Below, piece by piece: positions 8,901 to 21,512 of a stretch of 64,000 nt of DNA. The DNA comes from Apteryx mantelli. Its lineage: Eukaryota; Chordata; Aves; Apterygiformes; Apterygidae. Position 1 is the stretch's first letter; each line of letters opens with the position of its first letter. Location: the NCBI RefSeq assembly GCF_036417845.1, contig NC_089981.1, positions 20,356,001 to 20,420,000 on the forward strand, written 5' to 3'. Made by a program: the position numbers and the translations under genes. Under the pieces are notes generated by a model. It worked only from the letters and a program-made list of their open reading frames with translations. It ran no database searches and was not told the origin of the DNA.

Positions 8901-11900
8901 GATCTGGATTATCTGAGAGGCTTAAGGAAGGCTTTATTCCATCCCTCTGTTAGCAAAACCTGAAAAGACTTTCTAGCCCAGTCTAAAGTTCTGGATGTAA
9001 GGAGAGTAACTGTGATGTTTCAGGCAGCTCTGCTCAAACTGGTTGATGTCCGAAAGTCCAAAGCACGTGGCCATTGCATAGATGTTAAGCAGCTCCACAG
9101 TAGGTGTTGTCTCTGCTTCAGATCACACTGGATGCGTGTACAGCGTGTGTGTCTGTATTTCTTTTGATAAGTTCTCTGATGGAAGTATGGGAGCCCTGAC
9201 GCAGCACGCTGTGACTGCGATGTCTGTGCTTGTTTACTCCTTTAAGATGGAGGCTGCATCTCCTTCTTAATCGTTAATGGTGGTTTCCAACCTTTGTTGA
9301 TACTTAAAAGCTAGATACCGTTGAGCCACCTGGAATACTTAGCAGGAAGCAGCACTCTGTAAATAATGCTGGGTTTTTAACTACTGCTAGTATTTGGATA
9401 TAGTCCTGCAAAATGAGTCTGAGCCCAAACTGAGTCGCTCTTAATGTAAGCACATGGAATATCACTTTGAACTCATCTATAACTGAAAATGTGTGTTTTT
9501 ATTAAAACTGTAGGCAATGCCTTCTCTAGTGCCGCTTAAGTTGCCCTTGCTTGTAGCAGCATGCATCTGAATTGCAGGGCAATAATCCAGGAGGCAGAGC
9601 AAAAGCCTCTACAAAGTCTAGAATGAGTCTTGGCCTGTACCTGTATATTAGAGCTTTGGCTTTTCTTTCCATTCAGGTCCCAGCCCTGGAGAGGTGCCAG
9701 CGGATGAAGAAACAGTTGTCAAAACTGGGTGAGGCTACCTTAAGAGATTCCTTTAGCCTTAAAATCATGGTTGGAGGCTTTCTTCAGTGGCATTTTTGAT
9801 TAAAAAATGCACCGTTTGCAGATAACTATTAAATGTGGCTGCCTTCTTTCTTTTCTTGTAGGCCTCATTCTGGACCTTGTACCCCCTCAAAGTTGGTAAG
9901 TTTTGAGCAGAAGTTAAAAATGTTTCTCTTTGTGCGGACTTGTGACTAAAATGTGTTAAATGCGTCTGTTATTGGGGGATTAGAGGGACTCCAAACACAA
10001 CCAAGTTCAGTCAACATGGTTGTATAAAGAAATGAATAAAGAATAAATTGAATAAAGAAAGCTTAGAGCAGTTGGCTGCTGAGGTCTAATCTTGAATACA
10101 TACAAGAGCATATTTATAGTCTACCTGGTTCCATAGACTAGAGAAAGTTTGATATTGTCAAGTCAATCACAATGTTTCAAAATCAGTATGTGATCACGAT
10201 GTTCCCAAAATCAGTAAAACAAAAACTAGAAAAGTTTTTATCTGGGAGAATGAATGAGCACATGTGACTCAAGGCTTATTTTGGATACAAGTGGAGGTAT
10301 CCTGTCAGCGTCGTGTTAAAATCTGAGACGCTGCAAAGCTAAGGCTAGCTGAAATTAGAAAATAGCATTCTCTTTCTCATCTTACATAAACATATATAAA
10401 TGTATACATTTTAGGAAAATAAACAATTGATACATACCAGCAATACCAAGGTCTGAATTTGATGCCTATGTGGAATAGGGACTGGCTTTCTGGCTCTTGC
10501 TGGAGATAAACTGTATGAAAATTCAGTGCTGACTCTTCATCCATGCAGATAAATAATCCTGAAATTTAAAAAAGGGTTTTAGTTGTGTGGAGTTTGGACA
10601 CTATTACCATCTTGGTATTTTAAAAGCTCTGCAAATTATATAAAGCTTGTCAGTTTGTGTTACGCTGACCACAAAAATCTGCAAAGATCATTCAAGCCAA
10701 AACATCTTCCTCCAGAATTCTCACTGGCCTCATGAGGAAGATGATGTCAGGATTATGTCAGTGTTTTGCGCAGAGTCGCGTTAATTCAGTCTTTGATTGT
10801 TGAAAGTGATGGAGCTCTATGGCCTTAGCACTTCTGTAAGGAAAGACAGGCTTATACATACTTTTTTAGCTGTGCTTTTCCACCAGCTGCAAAAGTTCAA
10901 ATGAATGCAGTTCTTCTAGTGGCCATGGATTTTAGCTTGTCTGAGTTGCAACTGTGGAAAAGCTTGAAGTGAAAATGTTAAGTGGGAGGGGAAATCTGCT
11001 TTGCAGATATGAGAATAGGACTAATCTGTCGTTTCTGTACCCCGATGCCTTTATAAATGCAATCTTTCTAGTCTGCATAGTGTATTTGATCTGTCATTGA
11101 CCTTCATATTGTATTTCTGTGCTGCTGCTGTTGGGAGTGAAATCTTGTAGCCCACCCTGTTGTTAGCCTGGGCCACCAGGTTACCTTATCCTGTCTATCG
11201 ACAGTTTTCTCGGCAAACCAAACATGGTTTCGTTCCTGCCAAAGACTACTTTTGGGGATTGAGTAACTCGAAAATGCAGTGACTCGGCAACCTCTTCAAA
11301 ACAGCAAATATTTTTGTCCATAGGAACAGATAAAGACAATACCTGTATACAGGCTGTTACCTAAAGGTCAGATTTTTCTCAGGCCTGATATCCGAATTAT
11401 TCAGATCATATGCTTCTGTTGGCCTACAAGATGCTTTCTACTACTATACTATACTTAGTATGCGACTCTGTATTTCGGGTGAGGCTCTTTGTCCTTCCTA
11501 ACTGCTTCCTTAGTTTCCACACTTCTTTTTTCCTTCTCCTTCCATCTCCTTGGTGGCTGCCAGCCTACCTGCTGGCCAAGGTGGGTTGGGAGGTGGGTCT
11601 TGATACCTTCAGTGGACTTGATGCTTGTATTGCTAGCAAAGTGCAGGTTTCCAAAGCCATTGCCGGCTCTCCCGGAGGCGTATAAAACCATTATTACAAC
11701 TGAAGGAACTTCATACCAGTATAAGTGCAGAGAAGCCAAATACCACTGCATATCACATTACTAACAGAACCAGATAAATCAAGGAAATGAGCTGTTTGTA
11801 GTTGCTGTCTCCCTGCTTGTCCATTTGTCCTTGCTAAGTAAAATGAGCTGTGCCTGATTCTTTGCCTGAAGTCCAGCAACCATAAACAGATTTCCATCTT

Positions 11901-14900
11901 GGAAAGCTTTGTCCTTAATGGCTTATGAGTTTGCTTGCTCAGTCCGAGTAGCAAATCCCTCATTGTGGACATTCATGTTCTGTGTTAAAATCTGGGCTTC
12001 TAGTGATGACATGACAGCAAGGAGTTTACTAAGATGGTGTCCTGAAATATCTTTCACAGCTGGAGGTTAGGACTTAACTCTGGGTACTGGTACCACTACT
12101 TTCCCTTACGTATTCTCTGGCCATATTGCAGACCATCTAAATCAGTGCGACAGCATGGTTTGAAACAGTAATTGGCTGTTTCTGTGGGAGAATTGTGCCG
12201 AAACCTATTTGCTTTTTCTGCAGAATCTCCAAAGTCCAAGAATGTCACTTCGCACTCGGAACCTCAACAGAAATGAGCAGCTGCAGGAGACTAACAGCAA
12301 AGGTAACTTCCAGCGGCTTCTTTCCAGCAGAATTTTAAGAGAAGTTGTGGCTTTGTTGGGAGACTGTCTGGAAGATTAGCTGCTTGGTTTGAGAGCCTAA
12401 TCAGGTTCAATATGAAAGACTAATCTGATCTTTGACAAGCAAGGATTTGTTTCAAGAGATTAAGAGCCGGAAATTCTGTGCTGGAGTTGTCTTTTCTGCC
12501 CTGGGAAGCACATGGAAATAGGTTGTGATGTAATGAAGGTGGAGGGATATGTTATCAAGTTTATGGGAGGCCTAATTGAATGCGGAAGCAAGCAGTTGCT
12601 CTGAATCTGTACAGAACATCACAGCATTGTATTAATGCCAACTGCATGACACAGGTGACTTCAGACGTCTTCGCTCTATGCTTTGAATGGTGCCGTGTGG
12701 TTACTCGCTGAAAGCAAGTAAGGTCCTGCTGTGCATAATTCATGGCAACTTTTTTGCTATTTAGGCAGGAGAGAGAGCTGCTACATCTGTCTGCTTTCAA
12801 AGCTGTGCCAGGATGGAGGTTTTTTTGGCTAGAACTAACTGAGTAACTATGTTTTCTTTCAGAAAACAACTTCAACAAGAACGGGGAAACCCAGGAACCA
12901 CCGCAGAGTGCCAGGTATATTCATAAAATCATTCAGGTTGGAAGGCGCCTCTGGAGATCTCTAGTCAAGTTCCCTGCTCAAAGTGGGATCAGTACTGAAG
13001 CGTTGTTAAATGGCTTCAACGTTTTGTGACTATGAAATTTCTGCAGTAAGTTTCCCTGCCTGTAATAAAAAAGGGTTTAATTTGTATCTTCTATCATATT
13101 AGAAAATTTTTCTTGGATAACTACTTGAGTATACAAAATGAAATTTCTTTCAAGCTAGAACAGTTTGCATGACCTCTTTTTAAACCTGACTTTGGCACTC
13201 AGGAGGGTTTGCCATGTATGATCTATATTTCTTCCTCACAGGAGAAAGCCAAGTTACAAAAGAGCTGTGGATCAACGCTATGACAATCAGCAAGCAGAAG
13301 ATGGAGGGCTTTCTCCTCCAAGAAGGAAGACCCCATCCCCTCCCTGCCCGGCCAGCAAAGTAAGATGCTTGCATCCCTGAGGCACTGCACCTAGACCTCT
13401 TGCCTGTTTAGTCTCCTGAGGATCACTTTTGGCACTCTTCTCACAGGTTGTACGTCCTTTCAAAACATTTTTGCACACTGTGCAGAAGAACCAACTCCTC
13501 ATGACCCCAAGTTCTGCGGGGAGAAACGGTGTAATGAAATCTTTCATCAGGTACAACACTCCTCTCCAAACTGACCCTAAGGTAAGACAAGACTAAGTCA
13601 TAGGCTAGTAGATGATGGGCTGATGGGTGTCCAAGTTAAAGCACAGATGCCAAACAACATTCCTGACCCATAATAAACGAAGGAATAACTTGAAGTTCTC
13701 TGTTTACACTTACATCAACTAAACAAACTTGTGATTAGACAACTCCCTAAGGATTTCTAATCAGACTCTAAGCTATGCCATTTCTGTAATATTCCCATGC
13801 ACTATTAGCATGTGTCAGTCAGAGGAAGGAAAACTGGAAAGAACTGGGAAAGGAAAATCAAGGGTCTTGAATGCTGCAGTTTGGTGTGTGTATATAACTG
13901 AAGTCTGCGCAGCCAAAGTCTCCTTTCTAAGGCTTTTCTAATGAGATTTTCAGCAAGTGTCTATTAAATCCAAGCTCATGATGTTCTGAGGTTTGTCAGA
14001 AACTTTGGAGCTCCTTGCAGGAAGAAATAGGAGCTTGTCCTGAAGCAAGTATGCCGATGTTCAAAGTATGCCAACAGTGTCGGGCAAATACAAGGGTGCC
14101 ACTTAATGGGTGCACGCAGGGTGAACATTAGAAGCTAGTGTACGAAGCATAAATTGCTTTTACTTCTCGTATCCAACAACTTGCCTATGGAATAAGGTAA
14201 TTCTAGGACTTGTTTTACTTGAGAGAGAGGGGGACATCCTGCAAAAATTCAGTTTTCCAGCTTCTAGCCTGTATGTATTGCTTAAAGCTGTCATAGTTGC
14301 ACTGCTTAATGAGTCTTGCTGTATTCCCTAATGATAGACTTATCTGCTGAAGCAGTGAAGGATTCAACCTTTAATGTCAGCAGGAACATGAGTGAGATTA
14401 GATTAATCTCCATATTGGTGAAGGAGCTGATGTGATGAGAAAATTCTTCCGATTAGTGGATCCTTTGCTTCTGTTTCATTGAATGTTGTATTTTAGGTTT
14501 CATTCCAGTGCAGGCAGCTTTCCCCTCAGTGACCTTTTTTATTTGGGGACTAAACAGAACTAAGTAACACCAGAGAAATAAGATATAATCGCTAGTTCTA
14601 AATTAGCTAGTTTGGGTACAAATAACCATCAATCTTGCAATATGGAGCACAGCATAAAATAAAAAATAAAAATAAATTGCAATAATAATTGGCAATTGGT
14701 GTCATGTCAATTCAATTTGACATTGAATTAGTTTGTCTTAATCTGTTTGCTGTGACTTTAGTGCTGGCTGTATCTTGCTCTCCTAATTAATGATATATTT
14801 AGGCTGAGTTAGTTGGATTGTTTGTGAAAATGGGGAAAAATGCCCTGCATTTCTGTCCAGATGGTATATGGGGCTGACTGTGTGCCTGAAACAAACTTTA

Positions 14901-17900
14901 AGGACTCTAAATGGTGGTTTACTGTGAGAGAAATCTTTGTGGGAAGCATAGAAGCCAATGTGAATTTTCACTTGAAGTAAGCAAGGTGTTTCCTAGAGTA
15001 CCATCTGTCCCTGTAAATCTGCAGGAAATCAGTGGCTTGGCAGTGATACTGCTTTTTTGGTTGTTTTTACTGGTGTAAGTCATGGGGCTGTCTGGAGCCT
15101 CTGCAGAAACTTCTTGGACTTTAGGAGCTGATGGTTCTGTTTCAATTTCCAAGCTCCTCTTGCTCTTAAAGATTAACTCTACTGCCTTGTTTTTCATTGC
15201 ATCTGTTCCCAACCAGGGATGACCACATCACAGGCTACTTGAGCTCTTTCTCAGGCTTATGATCTCCCCTGGTTGTGGCTGCAGCTGCAGCTCCTTGGTG
15301 TTGTCTCTGGGTCCATAATTACCTGAGCAGGCTGGGGTAGAAAGAAGCCCTTGCAGCTGGATATAATCACATTTTTGATCCACCCCAGGAAAAGGAGAGG
15401 CAAAAGCTAGAGACTCTGAGGAAAAAGCAAGAGGCTGAGCAGCTGAGAAAACAGAAATTGGAGGAAGAAAAAAAACGGCGACTAGAAGAGGCAAAGCTGT
15501 GAGTATATGCTTTCTACCTTGTCCAAAGTGCACACTCTGGGCTTGTAGGTCCTTGCATCTAGGTCACTTGTCTTGCAGATTCCATACATGCAACCAAAAT
15601 TCTTGTTAGCTTGCTCTCACACTGCTAAGGCAGTATTTGTTCTGTTGGTGTCTATCTAGGATGCTACTAAAAAGTCTAACTTTTTCACCCAATTGCTGCA
15701 TCAGACTCTTGCCTTAAGTCCTCTGTCTCAGATGAGGCTTAAATATTGCTAATATTTAAACTAATGGCCTACTTAGTTCATTGAATTTTGTGCTGCCCAA
15801 GAGCTTTGTTTGTTTGCTTTATATTTGGGCTGTAAGGTCTGTGGAAGGAACTCATCTAGGCTATGTGGATAAAGTCAGGCTACGTCCTACAGGAAACGTG
15901 AGGAGCGTCTGCGCAAAGTGTTGCAAGCTCGGGAACGGGCAGAGCAAATGGAGGAAGAGAGGAAAAGGCGCATTGAGCAGAAGCTAGCTCTGTTTGATGA
16001 GAAGACCGAGAAGGTAAGACCCAATGTACCTGTAGAGTTTATTGTGGAGGACAAAGAATCCGTTGAGGTAAATCATGCCATGCTAGTGTGCCTTCCAGAA
16101 GAGGAGCTGAGGCCGCTGAAATCCAGAGAATGAACTGGAAAAATCTTTGAATAAAGATCTTTCCAGAAATGTGGCATTCAGTGAGTTTGAGCTGCTGTAT
16201 TGGTCTTAGTTACAGCTAACGGCAGATTAAAAGCTTTGTTTTCCAGAATTATTAATTTTATGCTTCTTAGCATGTATTCTGATGGTTTTTGTTGTATTAG
16301 ATGTAAAAATATCAGAACAGAATCTTAACCCTTCCTGTGGAGATCCAAAGGAAGGTCATTTCCCTAACTATTACTGTTCAAAAATAATGCCCCGGCTCCA
16401 TTGACTCCTGGTGGCAAAGAGGGGGGAAGCCTTTGCTTAATAAGTGGGTGGGAGCTCTTCATCCTTGAGATCTACTGCTATGGTACTTCACATGCCCAGA
16501 GAACTGTCCCATCTGAGACTAAGGTATTCAGCCAGATATGTGTGTCTTAGGTGCGGGAAGAACGGTTGGCAGAAGAAAAAATCAAAAAGAAAGCAGCTGC
16601 CAAGAAAATGGAAGATGCAGAGGCCCGGCGCAGACAGGACGAAGAGGCCAGAAAGCAAAAAGCACTGCAGCAGGTCTGTCCCGGGGCTCGTGTGTTAATG
16701 CCCCTGTTGCCTATCACCCTGCATGCAATTAGAATGACTGCGATCTGCTACGATCTTTGTGAGTGAGGCGGCCAGCAAGAATATTAACACTAAGCAACTG
16801 AGCAAAAATTATGATACTGGAGGGGAAATAAGCTTAGGCTCTGTCCTTAAAGCTCTCTGCAGTGCTGTGCCTCCTTTTGCAATATGTTGTGAGCTGTTAT
16901 TGATGACTGCGAGGCAAATTTCTTCTGCAATCCTGGGCAGGTTCTTACTGAAGTCCTTAACTGGTGAATCGGCAAGTATTAAGTTTCTCAGTTAAGGAGA
17001 CTGGACAGCGTTATGTGGAAAGAAGTAACATAGCTTAATCTGTCACCTCTGCTGCATGTGGAGAGAGATTCAGGGCATGGTCCTGGCCATTGGGCCCTTT
17101 GGGGTGCATGGTAGACAGGGTAAGGCCAGCATTGAAAATCGCTGGAAAGATGATGTAGCTACCTTGAAAGCATATACTCTACCCGTTAGTTGTGTGTTTC
17201 GCTGCTGTAGTGATAGGTGCTGAAAATTGGGTCAAAAAAGCCGACCCTAGTTTTGTTTGTTCTGGAACCTGTTCCTATACAATGTGGGGTGAGTAATTTG
17301 TCTTGTGCTTACCAGGAGGAGGAGGAACGTCGACACAGAGAGCTAATGCAGAAGAAGAAGGAAGAAGAGCAGGAACGTGCTAGGAAGATTGCTGAGCAGA
17401 GACAGGCAGAACAGGAGAGAGAAAAACAGCTGGCTGCAGAGAGAGAGCTGGAGAGGAAGAAGGAGCAGGAGAGGATCCAGGCAGAAAAGTAAGATAATTA
17501 TCCATTTATGTACTAAATTTTGTGCCAGGACTTTGAAGTGAAGCACTACTGAAAAGTCCTAGCAGAAAAAAAGAGCTGTTTTGTGCTGTCAGCGCAGCTC
17601 TGGGTAATGAGCTGCCAGGAAGAAATTCTGGGCCTGATAAAGTAGCAAGTAGGGTGGGGAGTGCCCTGCAAAGCTGTAAGAAAAGAGGGACTTGCAGCAG
17701 GCCCTGTGGATGGGGGAGTGCTGCTGTGTAGTTTTGAGTGTGATAGTCTGTTACTTTGGTTCTCAGGCAACGCGAACAGCAGGAGAAGGCCGCTCGCCTA
17801 CAGAAGGAGGCGTTGGCTGCTAAAGAACAGCTCCACAAGGAGGTGGAGAAGAAAGAAGTAAGGAAACTGTTTCTCAGCAGATGCTTACAGCCAGGTGGAT

Positions 17901-20900
17901 CTGACTTGAGTAGCCATTACTAACAGCTTCATAGCTCAGCTGCTTCTAAGAACCCTGAGCTGTTGCACTTCTGGACTTAAGTTAACAAAAGGTGCTTTCA
18001 TCCGTAGGGTCTGCTCTGTCCTTTTCAGAATGTGGTGCTCGCTCCCCTGAGATGGTAGCAGGGCAAGGAGAAAGGACAGATACTGCACATGTCAAATTCA
18101 ATTGAAGCTTGTGGCTCTTCCCCCTTTCTGTGCCCAGGTGTATCTGCACCTTTCCTTATACCAAACAATAAATAAGCCCAGACTCTTTAGAAGCAACGTC
18201 TTAATTTTATGCTTGTGCTGTTTGCTGCAGAAACACAAGTACAGACTGTAAACTTTGTCAGGTTATTTTCTGCAATGGTCAGGACAGCACAGGATAACTG
18301 AGCAGGCTTTTCTGCTTGTGGTGTTGAAGAAACTCCTGATGCAGCTGGGCACACTGAGGCTTTGCTCAAATAGCAACATGCATTTTCACCTGAACAGAGA
18401 CTAATAGCCCACAAGTTATTCGAATAACTTTTGGAATGCCCCTTTTCAAGGATTCATGAAGTTGACGGGCAACCAGTGGGAGACCTGTGTGCCACTTGTC
18501 CTGCACTTAAGACTGGGTGGGATTTATCTCACTCTAGATGTTTACCATTTGAGTTAGCAGCCTTTTGGTTTCCTTTACATTCAAAAGGAGGAAAAAAACA
18601 AACAAACAAACAAAAAAAACCATTGAGGTGAGATTCCTTTGACCTGCTTTGGATGGTTACTGTAGCATGGGATGATTTGGCCTCTAAAGAGACTATGCTA
18701 CTGATCGTAGTCTCTCTAGCCTTTTCCATCTGCATATGGTCAGGCGGTTTCTGATCTTTATATCCTAAAGATCGGGTCAATAACTAGTTTTTTCAAAGCA
18801 TAAGATCATCACGTTACAAGAGGAAGACAACTAATATTCTTCAGCGGGAAGATCAATGAGTTACTATTCATAGCAATGTGCCACGTTATGAGGAAAGCTG
18901 AAACTGCTGCATTGTTTTTGTTTACTGTCTGTACTGTGTTCAGACTTGCAATTAGATGTTTAGATTTTTTTTTTGCGTGTCAAATAAATGGATCCCTGGG
19001 TTAGTAGAATAGCTTAGTTAATGAGGTTAAACTTAATTCATTTGTGACGTGGGCTTGCCAGCAGGAGGAGCAGTGGCTAGCAGAGATGAAGAGGCAGGAG
19101 CGAGAAGAGAAGACACTGCCAGAGGAGCAAAAGGCTAAAGATGTAGCCCAAACACAGCACCTAGAAAAGAAAGAGGTAATTCTGCTCTCTCTGGTGGAAT
19201 TTCTTTAAGGGATCACATCAGAGAACTTTGATTCCAGCACTGATGTGCTGTTGCCACGGGCAGTTTTACCATGTGTTTTTTTTTATTTCCCTTCAAATAA
19301 TGAAGGGATCCTGTAAAATCTTACCCTGGTTATCTGAGGCTGACTCCAGGTGGCCTTGAGTAAATGACCTGAAGTGAAAAGAAGGAAAGGGAAACAACAA
19401 ATACTTGTCATGGTTTTCTGATTGTCAGTACAAGGAGGTGGCTATTAAAGTTCCTTTGCTTCTCTTAATTTCTTCTGTTTGAATACTGACCCCCGCAAAC
19501 ATCAGAGATGTTTAAATAGCGATGTTTAAGTTCAAAGATGGAAACAGCCACAGGATGGCAGCAGAGTCTGTGGGCCAATATTGCATTTGCGAACCCTACT
19601 GATGTGACTTGAGGTGATCCTAGAAGTGAATGTTCTTGTCTGGAGCATTTAAGACAGACACACAGATCTTTATTCTAGCTGCTTGCAAAGCTATGTATTT
19701 TAATCTTTTTATTTAATTATTTTAATCAAAAATAGTGAAATGACTTTCATAGGCTGTTTTCATGACTGTTTTTAGGAAGCGAAACTGTTTCCAGTTTCCT
19801 AGAGACTTACTCCTCTTAAGAACTGATTTACATTTTGTGGTTAGTGAAATGTGCAGTTCTAACTTCTCATCTTTTCTGCATTTTTCTTCAACTTTTTCTG
19901 CATTTCGCTCAGTCATGCTGTTCCTATCAAAATTACAATGAGTGTCCTGAGCTGATGATGTGCTATAGTGCATTTCTGAACAAGATAATGTTCAATTTAA
20001 TATTATTAAACAAGACCAAGAGTTCTAGCTGCAGAATATTTGAAGGACATTGCTCAGCTGCAGCTTTCAGGATGTAGCAACTTCATTTAAGCCTTGCTTG
20101 TATCAAGTGGAACTGCTGTGTCTGTATTAGATGGATGTATTGCTGGCTTGTCCATGTCATACGTAGCTGCGTAAGCAGCCTAATTAAACAGGAGAAGGCA
20201 ATGTAGAGTTGTATTCAAGTGTCCCACTACAACTCTGAAGCGTAGCATTATGCTATTGTATCTAATGACTGTTATATCCATCTTCTAGAATTCTCCTGTA
20301 TGCAATTCGTACCAGATGACTCCACAGGCCCTGAAAGGTCCTAAACCCCCCAAGATAAATCCAAATAACTATGGAATGGATCTGAATAGTGACGACTCTA
20401 CGGATGATGAAAGCCAGCCCCGAAAGCCCATTCCTGCCTGGGCTAGTGGTACGTGTCAGCAGGTTGAAATCTGTATTGAGAGTTCCCAACATTCCCTATT
20501 GCAGCTCTGCTCCAACTGATGATAAGACTTGGTATAAGATTTTTTTTCCTAGTTAGTCCTACTTACACAGAGGTGCTAACCTGTGGCAGTGTGGGTGGAG
20601 TGTTGAGTCAAGGACTCCTCTGCCACCTGGGACCTCATGGGATGATATTGGGGGACAGGACTCTTAAAACTGCGTCAGCTGTGCTGCTAGGGTCATTTTG
20701 CCAGTATAAGTGGAAGAATATTCTGAACTAGTGCTCTGACCTTGAGCCTGCTTGACACTGGCTTTAAAAAGCAAGACCCGTGTCCAGATGTCACGGGCCA
20801 AGTTCCAGACCTGCTGTTATCCTGGTTCTGAAATAGTCAGTTCCACTGTTATTTCATGTTCCACCTACTCAGGGGAGCTGAAATGTTGCCTGGAAACTAA

Positions 20901-21398
20901 TTGTATCTGCAGGAGAAAAAGCTGCGAGACCTTGTTTCTTGTAAACTTACTTCAGGTCCTGGACAGAATTCAGTACATGCAATATTCGCCCTCCACGTGG
21001 TCTATCCTGAAGCTTAAGGCATTACCAGTGTGCCTTAAGGCACCAAATATTACAGGAGTTTCTCCTGTCCCACTCCTCATATGATTAGTAATGAGGGGAG
21101 CAGGGACACAGCACATACAAACAGTGTACACAGCAATTTCAATTAAAATAAATTAATGACAACTTAATCTTCTGTTTCTCCAGGGAATCAGCTTAGCCAA
21201 GCTGTAATCCGCCAGTACTACAACCCGCCCAACGTTGATGCGCTCTTTGGGGCGATTGCAAGCCCTAAGCTGGAGGACATCTTTTACAAAAGCAAACCAC
21301 GCTACTTCAAGCGCACGAGCTCTGCTGTCTGGAATTCCCCGCCATTTGCAGGTGCCAAATCAGTTCTAGGTCTGCCATACAACCTGAAAAAGTACTGA
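5574..21398 (+). CDS. INCENP: Inner centromere protein INCENP, complete 17-exon gene
   Basis: INCENP is the scaffold of the chromosomal passenger complex: its N-terminus binds survivin and borealin, and its C-terminal IN-box binds and activates Aurora B. Coding exons: 5574-5722, 5847-5960, 6872-7653, 9677-9728, 9862-9895, 12224-12302, 12863-12914, 13242-13359, 13447-13581, 15389-15498, 15893-16013, 16551-16673, 17316-17488, 17767-17857, 19062-19175, 20289-20448, 21184-21398. All join in frame with GT-AG borders to about 873 codons. Landmarks are [10 protein letters not shown] (exon 2), the HP1-type motif PLVEI (7080-7094), [13 protein letters not shown] (13447 on), a long charged helix rich in E, R, K and Q, and an IN-box with [12 protein letters not shown] and the TSS activation motif (21314-21322). 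The stop is TGA at 21396-21398. Length agrees with chicken INCENP. Introns hold a CR1 fragment but no other gene that I recognise. Confidence 0.97.
5730..5748 (+). repeat. Poly-C run (19) at the start of INCENP intron 1
   Basis: Begins 8 bases after the end of exon 1 (5722) and continues into gccgccgcc. It may act as a G/C-tract splicing modulator or form an i-motif; this is inference. Confidence 0.9.
8243..8293. repeat. Short direct repeat in INCENP intron 3
   Basis: The unit aactgatttaaatgttct recurs nearly at once as aactgatttaaatgatttaaatgttct. It looks like a small tandem duplication without apparent function. Confidence 0.5.
12918..13030 (-). mobile_element. CR1 LINE fragment in INCENP intron 7
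   Basis: The stretch beginning attcataaaatcattcagg, then ttggaaggcgcctctggagatct, is the reverse complement of the 3' end of avian CR1 elements. The copy is short and decayed and starts a few bases after the donor of the exon ending at 12914. CR1 is the dominant LINE of birds and other sauropsids. Confidence 0.7.
15389..19175 (+). other. INCENP: INCENP single alpha-helix / coiled-coil region (six exons)
   Basis: Six exons (15389-15498, 15893-16013, 16551-16673, 17316-17488, 17767-17857, 19062-19175) encode about 244 residues made almost entirely of E, K, R, Q, A and L, starting [18 protein letters not shown]. In INCENP this is a long single alpha-helix that binds microtubules and acts as a flexible spacer between the centromere-bound end and Aurora B. 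No such exons are seen for the minus-strand paralogue inside the window. Confidence 0.9.
19062..19175 (+). CDS. INCENP: INCENP 114-base exon, likely alternatively spliced
   Basis: This exon is 114 bases (38 codons), starts and ends in phase 0, and can be skipped without changing the frame. Chicken INCENP was described as two isoforms that differ by 38 residues in the coiled-coil region, so this is a good candidate for the differential segment. The acceptor region reads gccagcag|gag, so a 3-base acceptor shift (19065) is also possible. Confidence 0.6.
20289..21398 (+). other. INCENP: INCENP IN-box (Aurora B-binding) exons
   Basis: Exons 20289-20448 and 21184-21398 encode the most conserved part of the protein: [35 protein letters not shown], then [13 protein letters not shown], and [18 protein letters not shown] near the C-terminus. 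The TSS serines are the known Aurora B targets that complete kinase activation. The protein ends ...YNLKKY before TGA. Confidence 0.95.
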
Positions 21399-21506
21399 GG
21401 TGGGCAGTGGCTGTCTCCTGTGGAATGGTGGGTATGCATTTCTGTCCCACTAGGCGAGGAAAAGAGTTACTATTCAGTGTCTGTAAATCTTTAGGTATTA
21501 GCATTG

Positions 21507-21512
21507 AATAAA
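21507..21512 (+). terminator. INCENP: INCENP polyadenylation signal
   Basis: AATAAA lies 109 bases after the INCENP stop codon and is followed by a GT-rich stretch (gttttgggggggttgtttc). This would give a short 3' UTR. Confidence 0.65.
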
